DNA from: Ureibacillus composti
GTDB lineage: Bacteria > Bacillota > Bacilli > Bacillales_A > Planococcaceae
Direction of reading: 5' to 3'
DNA: 64,000 nt
Assembly: GCA_030348875.1 (NCBI GenBank)
Contig: JAUCEP010000002.1
Coordinates: 3,737,001 to 3,801,000 of the forward strand
Of this stretch, positions 15,037 through 23,118 are shown in pieces. The translations under genes were made by a program, and so were the position numbers. The notes below the pieces were generated by a model. It had not been told where the DNA came from. It was given only the letters and a program-made list of their open reading frames with translations, and searched no databases. Positions within the stretch are counted from its first letter, which is position 1. Every line of letters begins with the position of its first letter.

Positions 15037-17223
15037 TTGTTAAAACAGGAATGGTTATCGATATTGAAAGATAAAAAGTACTTTGCGTCGATCGCCGTCA
15101 TGTTCATTATACCGCTATTATATAGTGGGATGCTTTTATGGGCATTTTGGGATCCATACGGTCAATTAGAAGAATTACCGGTCGCACTTGTCAATAACGA
15201 TAAAGGTGCAAATTTCGACGGTGAATCTTTACATTTAGGCGACGAACTAGTTAAAAATTTGGAGGATAGTGCAAAGTTTGATTTTAAACAAGTGACCGAA
15301 AAAGAAGCAAATAAAATGCTAACGAATAAAGATGCATACATTGTCATTCAAATTCCTAAACATTTTTCAGAAAACGCAACAACGTTACTTGATGAAAGTC
15401 CACAAAAATTAGAGCTCGAATATAAAATAGATGAAGCATCGAACTATATTACATCTAAAATTGGAGACAGTGCAATTAATCAAATTCGTACAGAAGTAAA
15501 TGAACAAGTTTCGAAAACATATGCAGAGCAGTTGTTTGCTGTGATTGAACGTTTAAGTGATGGTTACGGTGACGCTGCAGATGGGGCATCGAAAATAAAA
15601 GATGGCGTTGTCCAATTGCAAGATGGAACTGTGATGTTAAAAGATTACTTATATGAATTAGCGAAAGGTACTGTTACGTTATCTAGTAGTACGAGTAAGT
15701 TAGTAGATGGTGCTTCATCTGCTCAATCAGGTGCCGAAGAGCTAGCAAATGGAGCACAAAAACTGTCGCAAGGTAGTCAAGCGTTAAGCGACGGAGCAAG
15801 TACTTTACAACAAGGAACATCTAGTTTGTCTTCTGGAATTACACAATTTACAGGCGGTGTCGAAAAAGTTGCTTCAGGTCAGCAAGCGCTTTTAGAAGGA
15901 CAGCAAACATTTCAAACAAAATTAGATAGTTTTTCAAATGGCACTGAACAAGTTGCGGCTGGTTCACAAAACTTAGCATCGAGTACTGATCAATTAGCAG
16001 CAGGAATTGCTTCATTAGGCGACAATTTGTCTTCTGCGTTAGCACAACTACCAGAAGAACAACGTCAAGCACTAGAAGCTTCAATTTCACAACTTGAAGA
16101 AAGTAGTAAGCAAATTGCACAAGGTGCAAATACGTTAGCAAGTGGTTCAAATAGCTTACAAGAAAATGCTCAGGCATTAGCGAATGGTCATTCAACTATT
16201 GTGGCAAATAGCGAGCAGTTAACAAATGGATTACAGGAATTAACTTCAAATTCAAATTCACTTGTTGAAGGTGCAACAAGGGTTGCAAACGGTGTGTCAA
16301 GTTTATCCGAAAATTTAGGGCAGCTTAATACAGGTGTTGCATCTGTAGCAAACGGTGCAAGTAGCTTAAATACTGGTTTAAGTACATTAGCAGATGGAGC
16401 TAAAAAATTATCGGATGGTACATCAACGTTAAGTGGAAAATCTGGTGAACTTGCGGATGGATCGAACGAATTAGTAGATGGAGCAGATAAACTTGTCGAT
16501 GGTACAGAACAATTAACGGACACATTATCAGATGCGAAAGAGGAATCATCCATTTCAGTCTCTGATCAAAACTATGATATGGTCGCTTCTGCAGTCGAAG
16601 TTGATAAAGATGTAAAAAATAGTGTGGATAACTACGGAACAGGTTTAGCTCCTTACTTTATTTCATTAGGTTTATTTGTAGGGGCGCTTATTTTAACGAA
16701 CGTTTATGCGTTTGTGCAACCTGCTGTTCAACCAACAGGGTTATTACGATGGTTTGTAAGTAAATGTTCAGTACCATTTGTCGTTTGGATTTTCCAAACA
16801 GTGCTTTTATCGGTAGTATTATTATATGGTTTAAAAATGAATGTTTCGAACGTTCCGTTATTCTTATTGTTAATGGCTGTTACAAGTTTTGCATTTATAG
16901 CGATTGTACAGTTGTTAGTTGTTGTTTTAGATGATGTTGGCCGATTTGTCGCATTATTATTTTTAATATTACAGCTTGCTTCAAGCGCAGGAACATTTCC
17001 ATTACAGCTATTACCAAAAACGTTACAAGCATTTAATTCATATATGCCGATGAGTTATTCTGTTGAGGCGTTCCGCCATGTGATTTCAACAACGGATTAT
17101 GGTGTTGTATATGAAAATATAGCTTTACTTGCTGGAATTGGTATTGTATGTGTATGTTTAACATTCATGGTCTTTGGAATACTTTATAAACATCGATATT
17201 CAAAACAGGTAGTAGAAAATTAG
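15037..17223 (+). CDS. YhgE/Pip-type membrane protein
   Basis: 728 residues starting at TTG 15037, nine bases after GGGAGG. One N-terminal membrane segment (IAVMFIIPLLYSGMLLWAFW) is followed by a long extracellular region. Its residues 190-510 consist of an 11-residue-type repeat (SDGASTLQQGTSSLSSGI and relatives) forming a long helical coiled coil. Five or six C-terminal membrane segments (residues 535-720) belong to the ABC-2-type/YhgE fold. Related proteins include phage-infection protein Pip and the YueB/SPP1 receptor type, and EsaA-like proteins. Probably repressed by the TetR protein upstream. Confidence 0.9.
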   Translation: MLKQEWLSILKDKKYFASIAVMFIIPLLYSGMLLWAFWDPYGQLEELPVALVNNDKGANFDGESLHLGDELVKNLEDSAKFDFKQVTEKEANKMLTNKDAYIVIQIPKHFSENATTLLDESPQKLELEYKIDEASNYITSKIGDSAINQIRTEVNEQVSKTYAEQLFAVIERLSDGYGDAADGASKIKDGVVQLQDGTVMLKDYLYELAKGTVTLSSSTSKLVDGASSAQSGAEELANGAQKLSQGSQALSDGASTLQQGTSSLSSGITQFTGGVEKVASGQQALLEGQQTFQTKLDSFSNGTEQVAAGSQNLASSTDQLAAGIASLGDNLSSALAQLPEEQRQALEASISQLEESSKQIAQGANTLASGSNSLQENAQALANGHSTIVANSEQLTNGLQELTSNSNSLVEGATRVANGVSSLSENLGQLNTGVASVANGASSLNTGLSTLADGAKKLSDGTSTLSGKSGELADGSNELVDGADKLVDGTEQLTDTLSDAKEESSISVSDQNYDMVASAVEVDKDVKNSVDNYGTGLAPYFISLGLFVGALILTNVYAFVQPAVQPTGLLRWFVSKCSVPFVVWIFQTVLLSVVLLYGLKMNVSNVPLFLLLMAVTSFAFIAIVQLLVVVLDDVGRFVALLFLILQLASSAGTFPLQLLPKTLQAFNSYMPMSYSVEAFRHVISTTDYGVVYENIALLAGIGIVCVCLTFMVFGILYKHRYSKQVVEN

Positions 17224-17310
17224 TTTAATTGAAAGTGTGATTGGACATCTTAAAATAAATGAGCCAGTTTCCATCAATTTTAGCTCACTTAGGTAAAGAA
17301 AATATAAGGA

Positions 17311-17368
17311 AAAAGCAGAAGGTTAATTGGAGTGCATAGTTGCACTTCTAAACCTTCTGCTTTTTTTG
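17311..17368. terminator. Bidirectional terminator between YhgE and recombinase genes
   Basis: AAAAGCAGAAGGTT pairs with AACCTTCTGCTTTT, with T-runs on both sides. A second hairpin AGTGCA-TAGT-TGCACT lies in its loop. Confidence 0.85.
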
Positions 17369-17400
17369 TATTAAAATTGATATCCCTTAGACTCATCCTT

Positions 17401-18243
17401 TTAAAAGTATTTACTATAAAAGTCATGTCTTAGTTTTCCGCTTAACTGAGCATAAATTTTTGTAGTCTCACTCTTTTCATGACCTAGTAAACTCTGGATG
17501 ACATCAATTGGAGCACCGTTATTAATCATATGCGTTGCATAGCTATGTCGTAATTGATGGGGATGTATATTCTTTTTTATTCCAGCTCGATTTGATATGC
17601 GCTTGATAATATATCTCAGATTATCAATACTCATACGCCTTTTCGGTCTTCTGTCCGTAATAAATAATCCAGGATCCTCATCGTCCCGTTCATCTAAATA
17701 CCTTTTTAACCAAATGGAACAGCGAATATTAAAGTACACTTCCCTTTCTTTATCACCTTTTCCATGTACAATAACTGAATTCGTTCGAAAATCAATATCA
17801 TCGCGATTTAATTTTGCAACTTCTCCAATACGGCAGCCTGTGGAATACAAAAACTCAAATAGCGCATTTTCCATCGTTGTTTGACAAGCTTCCCTTAGAT
17901 GTTCTATCTCTAATTCTGAGAGAAACTTAGGAATCCTTTTCCCTAACTTTGGCTCTTTTAATTTAGCAGCGGGATTTTTTTTAATATAGCCCTCTTCATG
18001 TGACCATCTAAATAGCGATTTAATGCAACGAATTCTGTGTCCTAAACTAGAGGCCTTTAAGTGATCTCCTGACTGTATTAAATATTCTTTTAATTTCTCT
18101 GTACTAAACTCGTTCATATCAATATCACCAAAAAATCGTAATAATAGATTATATTGAAAAGAATACGTTTTTAATGTAAGTGATGAATATCCCTCGATTG
18201 TTTTATCTATTTGATATTTTTCCCACGCTTCGGATAATAACAT
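17401..18243 (-). CDS. Tyrosine recombinase (XerC/D-like integrase)
   Basis: 280 residues, complete. An N-terminal SAM-like core-binding domain (about 1-95) precedes the catalytic domain with the full set of active residues: Arg138 (TGCRIGEV), Lys163 (GKGDKER), His229 and Arg232 (HPHQLRHSY), His255 (LLGHEKSETT) and Tyr264 (KIYAQL). GGAGAG lies ten bases before the ATG. It forms the left end of the repeat-studded island, is co-oriented with the island genes and is separated from the deaminase gene by one copy of the island repeat. A role in cassette recombination is inferred from position only; it could also be a stray phage or Xer-like integrase. Confidence 0.9.
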   Translation of the reverse strand: MLLSEAWEKYQIDKTIEGYSSLTLKTYSFQYNLLLRFFGDIDMNEFSTEKLKEYLIQSGDHLKASSLGHRIRCIKSLFRWSHEEGYIKKNPAAKLKEPKLGKRIPKFLSELEIEHLREACQTTMENALFEFLYSTGCRIGEVAKLNRDDIDFRTNSVIVHGKGDKEREVYFNIRCSIWLKRYLDERDDEDPGLFITDRRPKRRMSIDNLRYIIKRISNRAGIKKNIHPHQLRHSYATHMINNGAPIDVIQSLLGHEKSETTKIYAQLSGKLRHDFYSKYF

Positions 18244-18374
18244 GAGTCTTCCACTCTCCTAGAATTTAAATCTATTGTTCTAATTCTATTATGTTCAAGG
18301 AAAGAATTTTTCATACGAGGGTATTAAAGAATCTTAAAAAATAGAAGATTACCAAACCAAGTAATCCTTTGTAA

Positions 18375-18427
18375 ATCAAGAAAAGGACACTTCCCTTTTT
18401 ACAGGAAAGCGCCCTAGTTTCCAGAAT
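18375..18427 (-). repeat. Island repeat J11
   Basis: In gene direction: TTCTGGAAACTAGGGCGC, then a hairpin with TTTCCTG/AGGGAAGTG arms and a CCTTTTCTT tail. It lies between the deaminase stop and the recombinase start. The second arm (GGGCCA) is not evident, so this copy is partial. Confidence 0.6.
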
Positions 18428-18466
18428 AACTTACAAAAATACTCAAACACCATCCCTTATTTCAGA

Positions 18467-18937
18467 TTAGTAATGAGTTTTATCTTTTGATTTTTCCCAT
18501 GTTTTAAATGGTAATTCATATCGATTTGGAGAAATTTGTTTCATAGTAATATTACGCTGGTCAATTGGAAGGGAAAGCTGTTCATAAATAAACTGATCAT
18601 CGAAACCTATTTTCGCCGCATCTTCCTTCGTACATGCATAATAAACAGCTTTTGGTCTGGCCCAATAAATTGCTCCAATACACATCGGACAGGGTTCACA
18701 GCTAGTATAGATTTCACAATCGATAAGCTGGAAATCGTTTAAATATTGGCAAGCTGCTCTTATGGCCTGCACCTCAGCGTGTGCAGTTGGATCATTTGAT
18801 GCTGTTACTTCATTTCGTCCTGTACCAATTATTTTGCCATCTTTAACAACAATGGCTCCAAATGGTCCACCATGGTTGGTTATAACATTTTCTAAAGCCA
18901 CTTCAATTGCTTTTTCCATAAAAGAGAAACCTTTCAT
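18467..18937 (-). CDS. guaD: Guanine deaminase (CDA family)
   Basis: 156 residues from the ATG at 18937, which follows GAGGAGTGGTTGT. Guanine to xanthine deaminase of the cytidine-deaminase fold. The zinc site is visible as TAHAEVQAIRAA (His and catalytic Glu) and SCEPCPMCIGAIYWARP (two Cys). The C-terminal part GFDDQFIYEQLSLP matches Bacillus GuaD, which uses a swapped C-terminal segment. It is the only clearly metabolic enzyme of the island and lies between two island repeats. Confidence 0.9.
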   Translation of the reverse strand: MKGFSFMEKAIEVALENVITNHGGPFGAIVVKDGKIIGTGRNEVTASNDPTAHAEVQAIRAACQYLNDFQLIDCEIYTSCEPCPMCIGAIYWARPKAVYYACTKEDAAKIGFDDQFIYEQLSLPIDQRNITMKQISPNRYELPFKTWEKSKDKTHY

Positions 18938-19087
18938 ACAACCACTCCTCGGCATGTATTTATGCTTATTAATACGACTAAGCAAATTGAAGTAGTACAG
19001 AAAGAAAGTAGTAAATATTTTGTTTACTATAAATCTTTTAGATTAAGTACCCTATTTTGTTTTACTACCGAATGACTATTCTTTATT

Positions 19088-19156
19088 TCGTAAAATGGCC
19101 CTTTCGTGTAAAAAAACGCAGATCCATACTTTGGAAATGCGCCCGATTCTTGAATA
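19088..19156 (-). repeat. Island repeat J10
   Basis: In gene direction: TTCAAGAATCGGGCGC, stem CATTTCC...GGATCTGCG followed by TTTTTTT, then AAAGGGCCATTTTACGAAAT. It contains both conserved arms around a terminator hairpin, between the DUF3916 gene and the deaminase gene. Confidence 0.85.
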
Positions 19157-19165
19157 AGAAAAAGG

Positions 19166-19702
19166 TCAGTTTAACTCACCTATAAACCAATTTTCTCCTT
19201 CTGAATAGTAATCCTCTTCAGAGATTATTTCTTTAAAACCTTTTATCTGTATATCAGAAGGGCAATTAAGTTCCCACTCTTGAATGAGATTTCTTGATTT
19301 ATCTAGGGGTAGCCATTTTTGTTCTTCACTATCCCTTTCAAAAAATCCCTCAAACCAACTATTATGAGGATATACTACAAGCTGTGAGTCGAATAAATTA
19401 GGAAGACTAACTAATGCGTAAATTCTATATTCAGCTTGTCCTTTTGACTTTATACTTTTTAAATAGCTAACTCGATCAATTAAGATTTGCATTATTTCTC
19501 GTCTGAATTTGTTTGGAAGTTTGCTTGAATATATGTACGATTGGGTAAATGGCAAATGTAGATGCCAATAACCTAATCCAGATTCACTAGGATTCGGCAT
19601 TTGTTCGGTAATATCAGAAATATAATTTATTAGTGCCTCTTTTCTCCTTTTTAGCCCTCTAACTTTCTTCTTATAATCATTTTTAAAGTTCCATCTATTC
19701 AA
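19166..19702 (-). CDS. DUF3916-domain protein, copy A
   Basis: About 178 residues from TTG 19702 (GGGGTGA six bases upstream); GTG 19711 is possible but too close to that site. KKVRGLKRRKE, GYWHLHLPFTQSYI, DSQLVVYP, GFFERDSEEQKWLPL and the end ENWFIGELN are the landmarks of DUF3916. The family is of unknown function and common in Bacillus accessory loci. A paralogue lies at 28685-29209 in the same island and shares these landmarks. No signal peptide or membrane segment is seen. Flanked by island repeats; a polymorphic-toxin immunity role is conceivable but unproven. Confidence 0.8.
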   Translation of the reverse strand: MNRWNFKNDYKKKVRGLKRRKEALINYISDITEQMPNPSESGLGYWHLHLPFTQSYIYSSKLPNKFRREIMQILIDRVSYLKSIKSKGQAEYRIYALVSLPNLFDSQLVVYPHNSWFEGFFERDSEEQKWLPLDKSRNLIQEWELNCPSDIQIKGFKEIISEEDYYSEGENWFIGELN

Positions 19703-19729
19703 TGAGATCACCCCTTTGTATTATTGTGC

Positions 19730-19795
19730 CATTTTCCATTTAATCAACCTTCCTTTTATTGATTAAATGGAAAATGGACTGCTTAGACAGTCCAT
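19730..19795. repeat. Two adjoining inverted repeats
   Basis: CATTTTCCATTTAATCA (19730-19746) and its perfect complement (19760-19776) form a 17-bp stem with a 13-nt loop. Overlapping it, ATGGACTG-CTTAGA-CAGTCCAT (19774-19795) forms a second hairpin that, on the minus strand, is followed by TTTTCC. Confidence 0.85.
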
Positions 19796-19811
19796 CTTTA
19801 CTCAATTTTTG

Positions 19812-21189
19812 GGTTCTTAGTCAAATGTTGGGGTGATGTGTTTTGCACGTCACCCTAATTAACCTAAATGAACACCGATTTCTTTATATAAATCATTCAA
19901 TAAAATCTTCGCTTTAAAATGCTTAAAACTTCTGAAACCATAAGCATTACGCTTCATTACCTTCGATTTATTATTAATTCCCTCTAAAAATCCATTTGAA
20001 TAACCAAAACTAAAACTATTCAAGATCTCTACTTGCCAATTCTTAAAAGTTTGAATCGCTTTTAAAAATGCTGGGATATTTGCTTCTTCTACCTTACGGT
20101 AATAAGCTTCTAATCTATTTTTTACTTCTGCTATATTATTAGCCGTTTTTGCCCAATCAAACCATTCACAATAGGCTTCTTTCAGTTCATATGCTTCTTT
20201 TAATTCCTTAGACATCCTTGTATAGCGATTTAAATACCATTTATTCTTTTCCGTTAACTTGTCAAAACGTTTATATAAAACATGGCGCATTTTTTTGCAC
20301 TTTTTTCGATCATATGGATGCCAATCCTTCTGCACTTTACGGCGTACCTCATCTAGGGCCCAATAAATGTAGCGACAATAATGGAATCGATCTGCAATAA
20401 TGATGGGGCGATTTAATGCTTTTCTAACAGCTGCTTTAAAACTCGGATTCATGTCCATTACGACAACTTCTACATCTGCTCCATACTTCATTAGATAATC
20501 CTTAATTGTCTCTTTTCTTCGATTCGGTAGAATATCAATGGGTTCATGTGTTTCAGCGTTGGCAATGATTAGTTGATAAGTTCCTGCATCTGTATCGCCT
20601 TTATATTCATCAATCGCAATACATTTTGGTAAATGTACTCCTTCATTTAACTGCTCTTTTACAAGCTTTTTAAAACGACGAATGAGTGTAGAACTGGAGG
20701 CGCCAAGGACTTCCGCTGCTTCCTTAAATGTCTTTGCCTTCACAGAACGGATTCCAGCCACTTGGTTCCATTCCTTCGTGAAGCGTTGATATTTATCCAC
20801 GAAAGGGGATTTTTCCGAGAACCGTTTTCCACACGCACATACATAACGTCGGCGTTTATAGAAAAGGATGGTTAATCGTTCAAACCACTTTAAATGCTTA
20901 ATTTTTTGAATTCGATAATCATGAATTTTAGAGGTCATTTTCTTACAAGCAGGACACTGATGTTCTTTCTTTGGAATTGAAACGTATAGAGCGATACGCT
21001 CCCCGATCTCCTCCACCTTATGAATAGTTACATCTTTTAATCCTGGAATATTTCTGTTAAAATTCATATTGCACGTATCACCTTTCATTTTCATTGCTTG
21101 TTTCTCGACAATTCAAGTATATCGAAATGGGTGATTACGTGCTTTTTTATTTTAAATTGTAGTAAAACCCCAACAAATATTATAGAACC
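19812..21189 (-). mobile_element. ISL3-family insertion sequence with 8-bp target duplication
   Basis: 1378 bp. The left end GGTTCTTAGTCAAATGTTGG and the inverted right end (outer bases GGTTCT, inner TGTTGGGGT) are imperfect inverted repeats of about 23 bp. AATTTTTG flanks both ends (19804-19811 and 21190-21197), the 8-bp duplication typical of ISL3 elements. Removing one copy restores an island repeat whose GGGCGC core starts right at the target. Confidence 0.92.
19859..21067 (-). CDS. ISL3-family transposase
   Basis: 402 residues from ATG 21067 (AAAGGTGA ten bases upstream); an in-frame ATG at 21094 lies before that site. A zinc-finger N-terminus (CPACKKM, then YVCACGKRF) and helix-turn-helix region precede the DDE catalytic core: Asp in IAIDEYKGDTD, Asp in VVVMDMNPSFKAA and Glu in GFLEGINNKSKVMKRNAYGF. 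Intact and full-length, so the element may be active. Confidence 0.93.
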   Translation of the reverse strand: MNFNRNIPGLKDVTIHKVEEIGERIALYVSIPKKEHQCPACKKMTSKIHDYRIQKIKHLKWFERLTILFYKRRRYVCACGKRFSEKSPFVDKYQRFTKEWNQVAGIRSVKAKTFKEAAEVLGASSSTLIRRFKKLVKEQLNEGVHLPKCIAIDEYKGDTDAGTYQLIIANAETHEPIDILPNRRKETIKDYLMKYGADVEVVVMDMNPSFKAAVRKALNRPIIIADRFHYCRYIYWALDEVRRKVQKDWHPYDRKKCKKMRHVLYKRFDKLTEKNKWYLNRYTRMSKELKEAYELKEAYCEWFDWAKTANNIAEVKNRLEAYYRKVEEANIPAFLKAIQTFKNWQVEILNSFSFGYSNGFLEGINNKSKVMKRNAYGFRSFKHFKAKILLNDLYKEIGVHLG

Positions 21190-21235
21190 AATTTTTGCGC
21201 CCATTTGCGGAAGATCGTTAATCAACTAAAGTTCA
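21190..21235 (-). repeat. Island repeat J9, interrupted by the ISL3 element
   Basis: In gene direction: CTTTAGTTGATTAACGATCT, TCCGCAAATGGGCGC, then AAAAATT and the IS. The remaining part continues left of 19812 as GAGTAAAGATGGACTG and its hairpin. Confidence 0.65.
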
Positions 21236-21255
21236 GTTAATGAAAGTATTAAGAT

Positions 21256-21669
21256 TTATTGAGATAAATGTTTGTACTCCAATATTTCAATATTGAACCC
21301 ATGATTACATTTCTGCTTATTAATTTTGTCACTATCACAAGAGGGGGATATTCTTACCTTAACCAAATCTTCATTAACATTAACATTTAGCTTTTTTGGA
21401 GGAATCTCAATTTTTACAGTAACATCATAGGAATGATTGTCATTGTATGTAATACCAACAATCCTTTTCAATTGCCAGTCAAAAAAATTATCTCCACCGT
21501 ACTCTTTGATTACTCTTTTATCAATAGTTGGGAATATGATGTCCAAGATAATGTCCTCTGTTGTAACATACATCTCTTCTGCCTCTGAATTAGTTTCTGA
21601 TTTAACAATTTGCGTAGGAATAAGAACAATAAATACAAATCCTAGTAAGGCCAAGTATTTCTTAACCAT
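21256..21669 (-). CDS. Secreted DUF3888-like protein
   Basis: 137 residues with a signal peptide (MVKKYLALLGFVFIVLIPTQ, cut after about residue 24). The mature part starts EDIILDIIFPTIDKRVIKEY and continues LKRIVGITYNDNHSYDVTVKIEI, the layout of DUF3888 proteins (a helix with paired Tyr/Gly, then a small beta sheet). Function unknown. One copy of the island repeat lies on each side. GAGGTGAATCTCG precedes the ATG. Confidence 0.6.
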   Translation of the reverse strand: MVKKYLALLGFVFIVLIPTQIVKSETNSEAEEMYVTTEDIILDIIFPTIDKRVIKEYGGDNFFDWQLKRIVGITYNDNHSYDVTVKIEIPPKKLNVNVNEDLVKVRISPSCDSDKINKQKCNHGFNIEILEYKHLSQ

Positions 21670-21739
21670 CGAGATTCACCTCAGAATTATGTTTAAGTTC
21701 TTATTCTTTGCTTATTGTTATTTTTTATTAAACTAACTT

Positions 21740-21797
21740 TGTCCTTTAATGCAAACAGATGTATTTTCCTAGATAAACGCGCCCTTTTGTTGAATAA
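21740..21797 (-). repeat. Island repeat J8
   Basis: In gene direction: TTCAACAAAAGGGCGCGTTT, then ATTAAAGGACAAAGTTAGTT. The core and a degenerate second arm are present; the hairpin is poor. Confidence 0.6.
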
Positions 21798-21812
21798 AAT
21801 TCACATAAACTC

Positions 21813-22415
21813 TCACTTAATAAAATCTGCTTTAAAAAGATATACAACGTCGTATTTTTCCAACTCATTAATATGTCCTTCAACATCTTGATAAAAATCG
21901 GCGGAAAGCGAATTCATTCTTCCATCATTCGAATAACAAATACTTCCTAATACTACTTCCCCTTCAATAATAGTGTTCTCTGTTGGAAAGGGTCCCCACA
22001 CACTTGACATATCATCCAAACCATCTGAGTTTGGATCAAAGGCACTTCTGGTACTAACGCCTTCCTTACTGCTAATTGCACTTTTAAATATAGGTTGATT
22101 TTGGCTATAACTTATTTTAGGAGTTGTGAGGATAATAGAGCCGTCACCCTCTACCTGCATCGTTAGTTCGCTTAATTTATCCTCAACCAAATTTCCGAAT
22201 TCATATTTTTCTATCCATACAGTTACTTCTTTGTATTCTTTGTCTATATTGAAATCAAATACAATTGATTTGTCTGAACTACTCGAAAGAATTGCATTTT
22301 CTCTGTCTGTTAATTCAGAAACAGAAATTGTATTTGAATTCGAATTACTATCATCACAAGCACTTAAAATAAATAACAACAGAGCTGATGCTAGTATTGT
22401 AAGTGTTCTTTTCAT
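21813..22415 (-). CDS. Hypothetical lipoprotein
   Basis: 200 residues. Lipoprotein signal MKRTLTILASALLLFILSAC with the lipobox LSAC, then a Ser/Asn linker. The mature domain contains VTVWIEKYEFGNLVEDKLSE and VSTRSAFDPNSDGLDD, the latter like a short calcium-binding loop (DPNSDGLDD). No family is recognised. Strong ribosome binding site GGGGAGGAATATAA. Confidence 0.65.
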   Translation of the reverse strand: MKRTLTILASALLLFILSACDDSNSNSNTISVSELTDRENAILSSSSDKSIVFDFNIDKEYKEVTVWIEKYEFGNLVEDKLSELTMQVEGDGSIILTTPKISYSQNQPIFKSAISSKEGVSTRSAFDPNSDGLDDMSSVWGPFPTENTIIEGEVVLGSICYSNDGRMNSLSADFYQDVEGHINELEKYDVVYLFKADFIK

Positions 22416-22507
22416 TTATATTCCTCCCCTAGTTGCTCTTTTTCTAATTCTACTAACCAGCTGCGTTACTTAAAGTGGATTCCTTTACAATATTTTTATA
22501 TTCTAAC

Positions 22508-22620
22508 ATAAATATCCAATTCACTTTAAGGTTTCTCCACTTGGCCCTTTAAGAAACACTCTTAAACTAAAAGCAAAAAAGCGCCAATTCCTCACGAATA
22601 GCGCCCTTTTATTGAATAAT
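22508..22620 (-). repeat. Island repeat J7 with promoter-like tail
   Basis: In gene direction: TTCAATAAAAGGGCGCTATT, loop, AATTGGCGCTTTTTT (terminator), then AAAGGGCCAAGTGGAGAAAC and TGAATTGGATATTTATGTTA followed by GAATAT. The last part looks like a promoter (TTGGAT...TAGAAT) for the next gene and is shared with J4. Confidence 0.85.
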
Positions 22621-22641
22621 GTTCAACTTCATTATTAGAAT

Positions 22642-22998
22642 TTAACCTTCTTTTTCATTTACAGTATTGTTATAAAAATCTTCAGCTTCTCCTATATCAT
22701 CTGTTTCAAACGCAATTCCTTCTGAATCTAAAAAGATAAAGTATGGAGCACTTTCAATATTCAATTTTGGATACGTTTTATCAATCATTTTAATATCAAT
22801 AAAAGTTATTTTATAAACATTTTTCTCATAGTGATTTAATAAAAACTCAGGTTTTTCCATTGATGAATCACTAGGATAAACAAGTATTACTGATAATCCT
22901 TCTTCTTTAGGTAAATCCTGTGGATATGGATAACTACTACAACCTAAAATTACAAGTAATATAAGTATTAAATTGAATAATAATAATACTCTTTTCAT
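22642..22998 (-). CDS. Lipoprotein with thioredoxin-like features
   Basis: 118 residues. Signal ending in VILGC (Cys20). The mature part has LSVILVYPSDSS, a region VYKITFIDIKMIDKTYPKLN and ESAPYFIFLDSEGIAF. The last contains a possible cis-Pro (APYF) followed by a beta strand and turn, as in thioredoxin-like folds, but no CxxC is present. It is a small lipoprotein of unknown function. GGTGGAGGGGAA precedes the ATG. Confidence 0.6.
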   Translation of the reverse strand: MKRVLLLFNLILILLVILGCSSYPYPQDLPKEEGLSVILVYPSDSSMEKPEFLLNHYEKNVYKITFIDIKMIDKTYPKLNIESAPYFIFLDSEGIAFETDDIGEAEDFYNNTVNEKEG

Positions 22999-23059
22999 TT
23001 CCCCTCCACCTTTATAAAATCGCTTTCCCTTAGATTAACATAATTACCCATTTAGTTTG

Positions 23060-23118
23060 AGGCTCTCCTCCATTTAATGGCATTAAATAAAAATAGACGC
23101 ATTTCTTATTATTGAAAT
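23060..23118 (-). repeat. Island repeat J6, 3' half (intron copy 1 inserted)
   Basis: In gene direction, after the intron: ATTTCAATAATAAGAAATGC stem, GTCTATTTTTATTT, then AATGCCATTAAATGGAGGAG. Together with 25768-25786 it rebuilds a whole island repeat. Confidence 0.8.
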
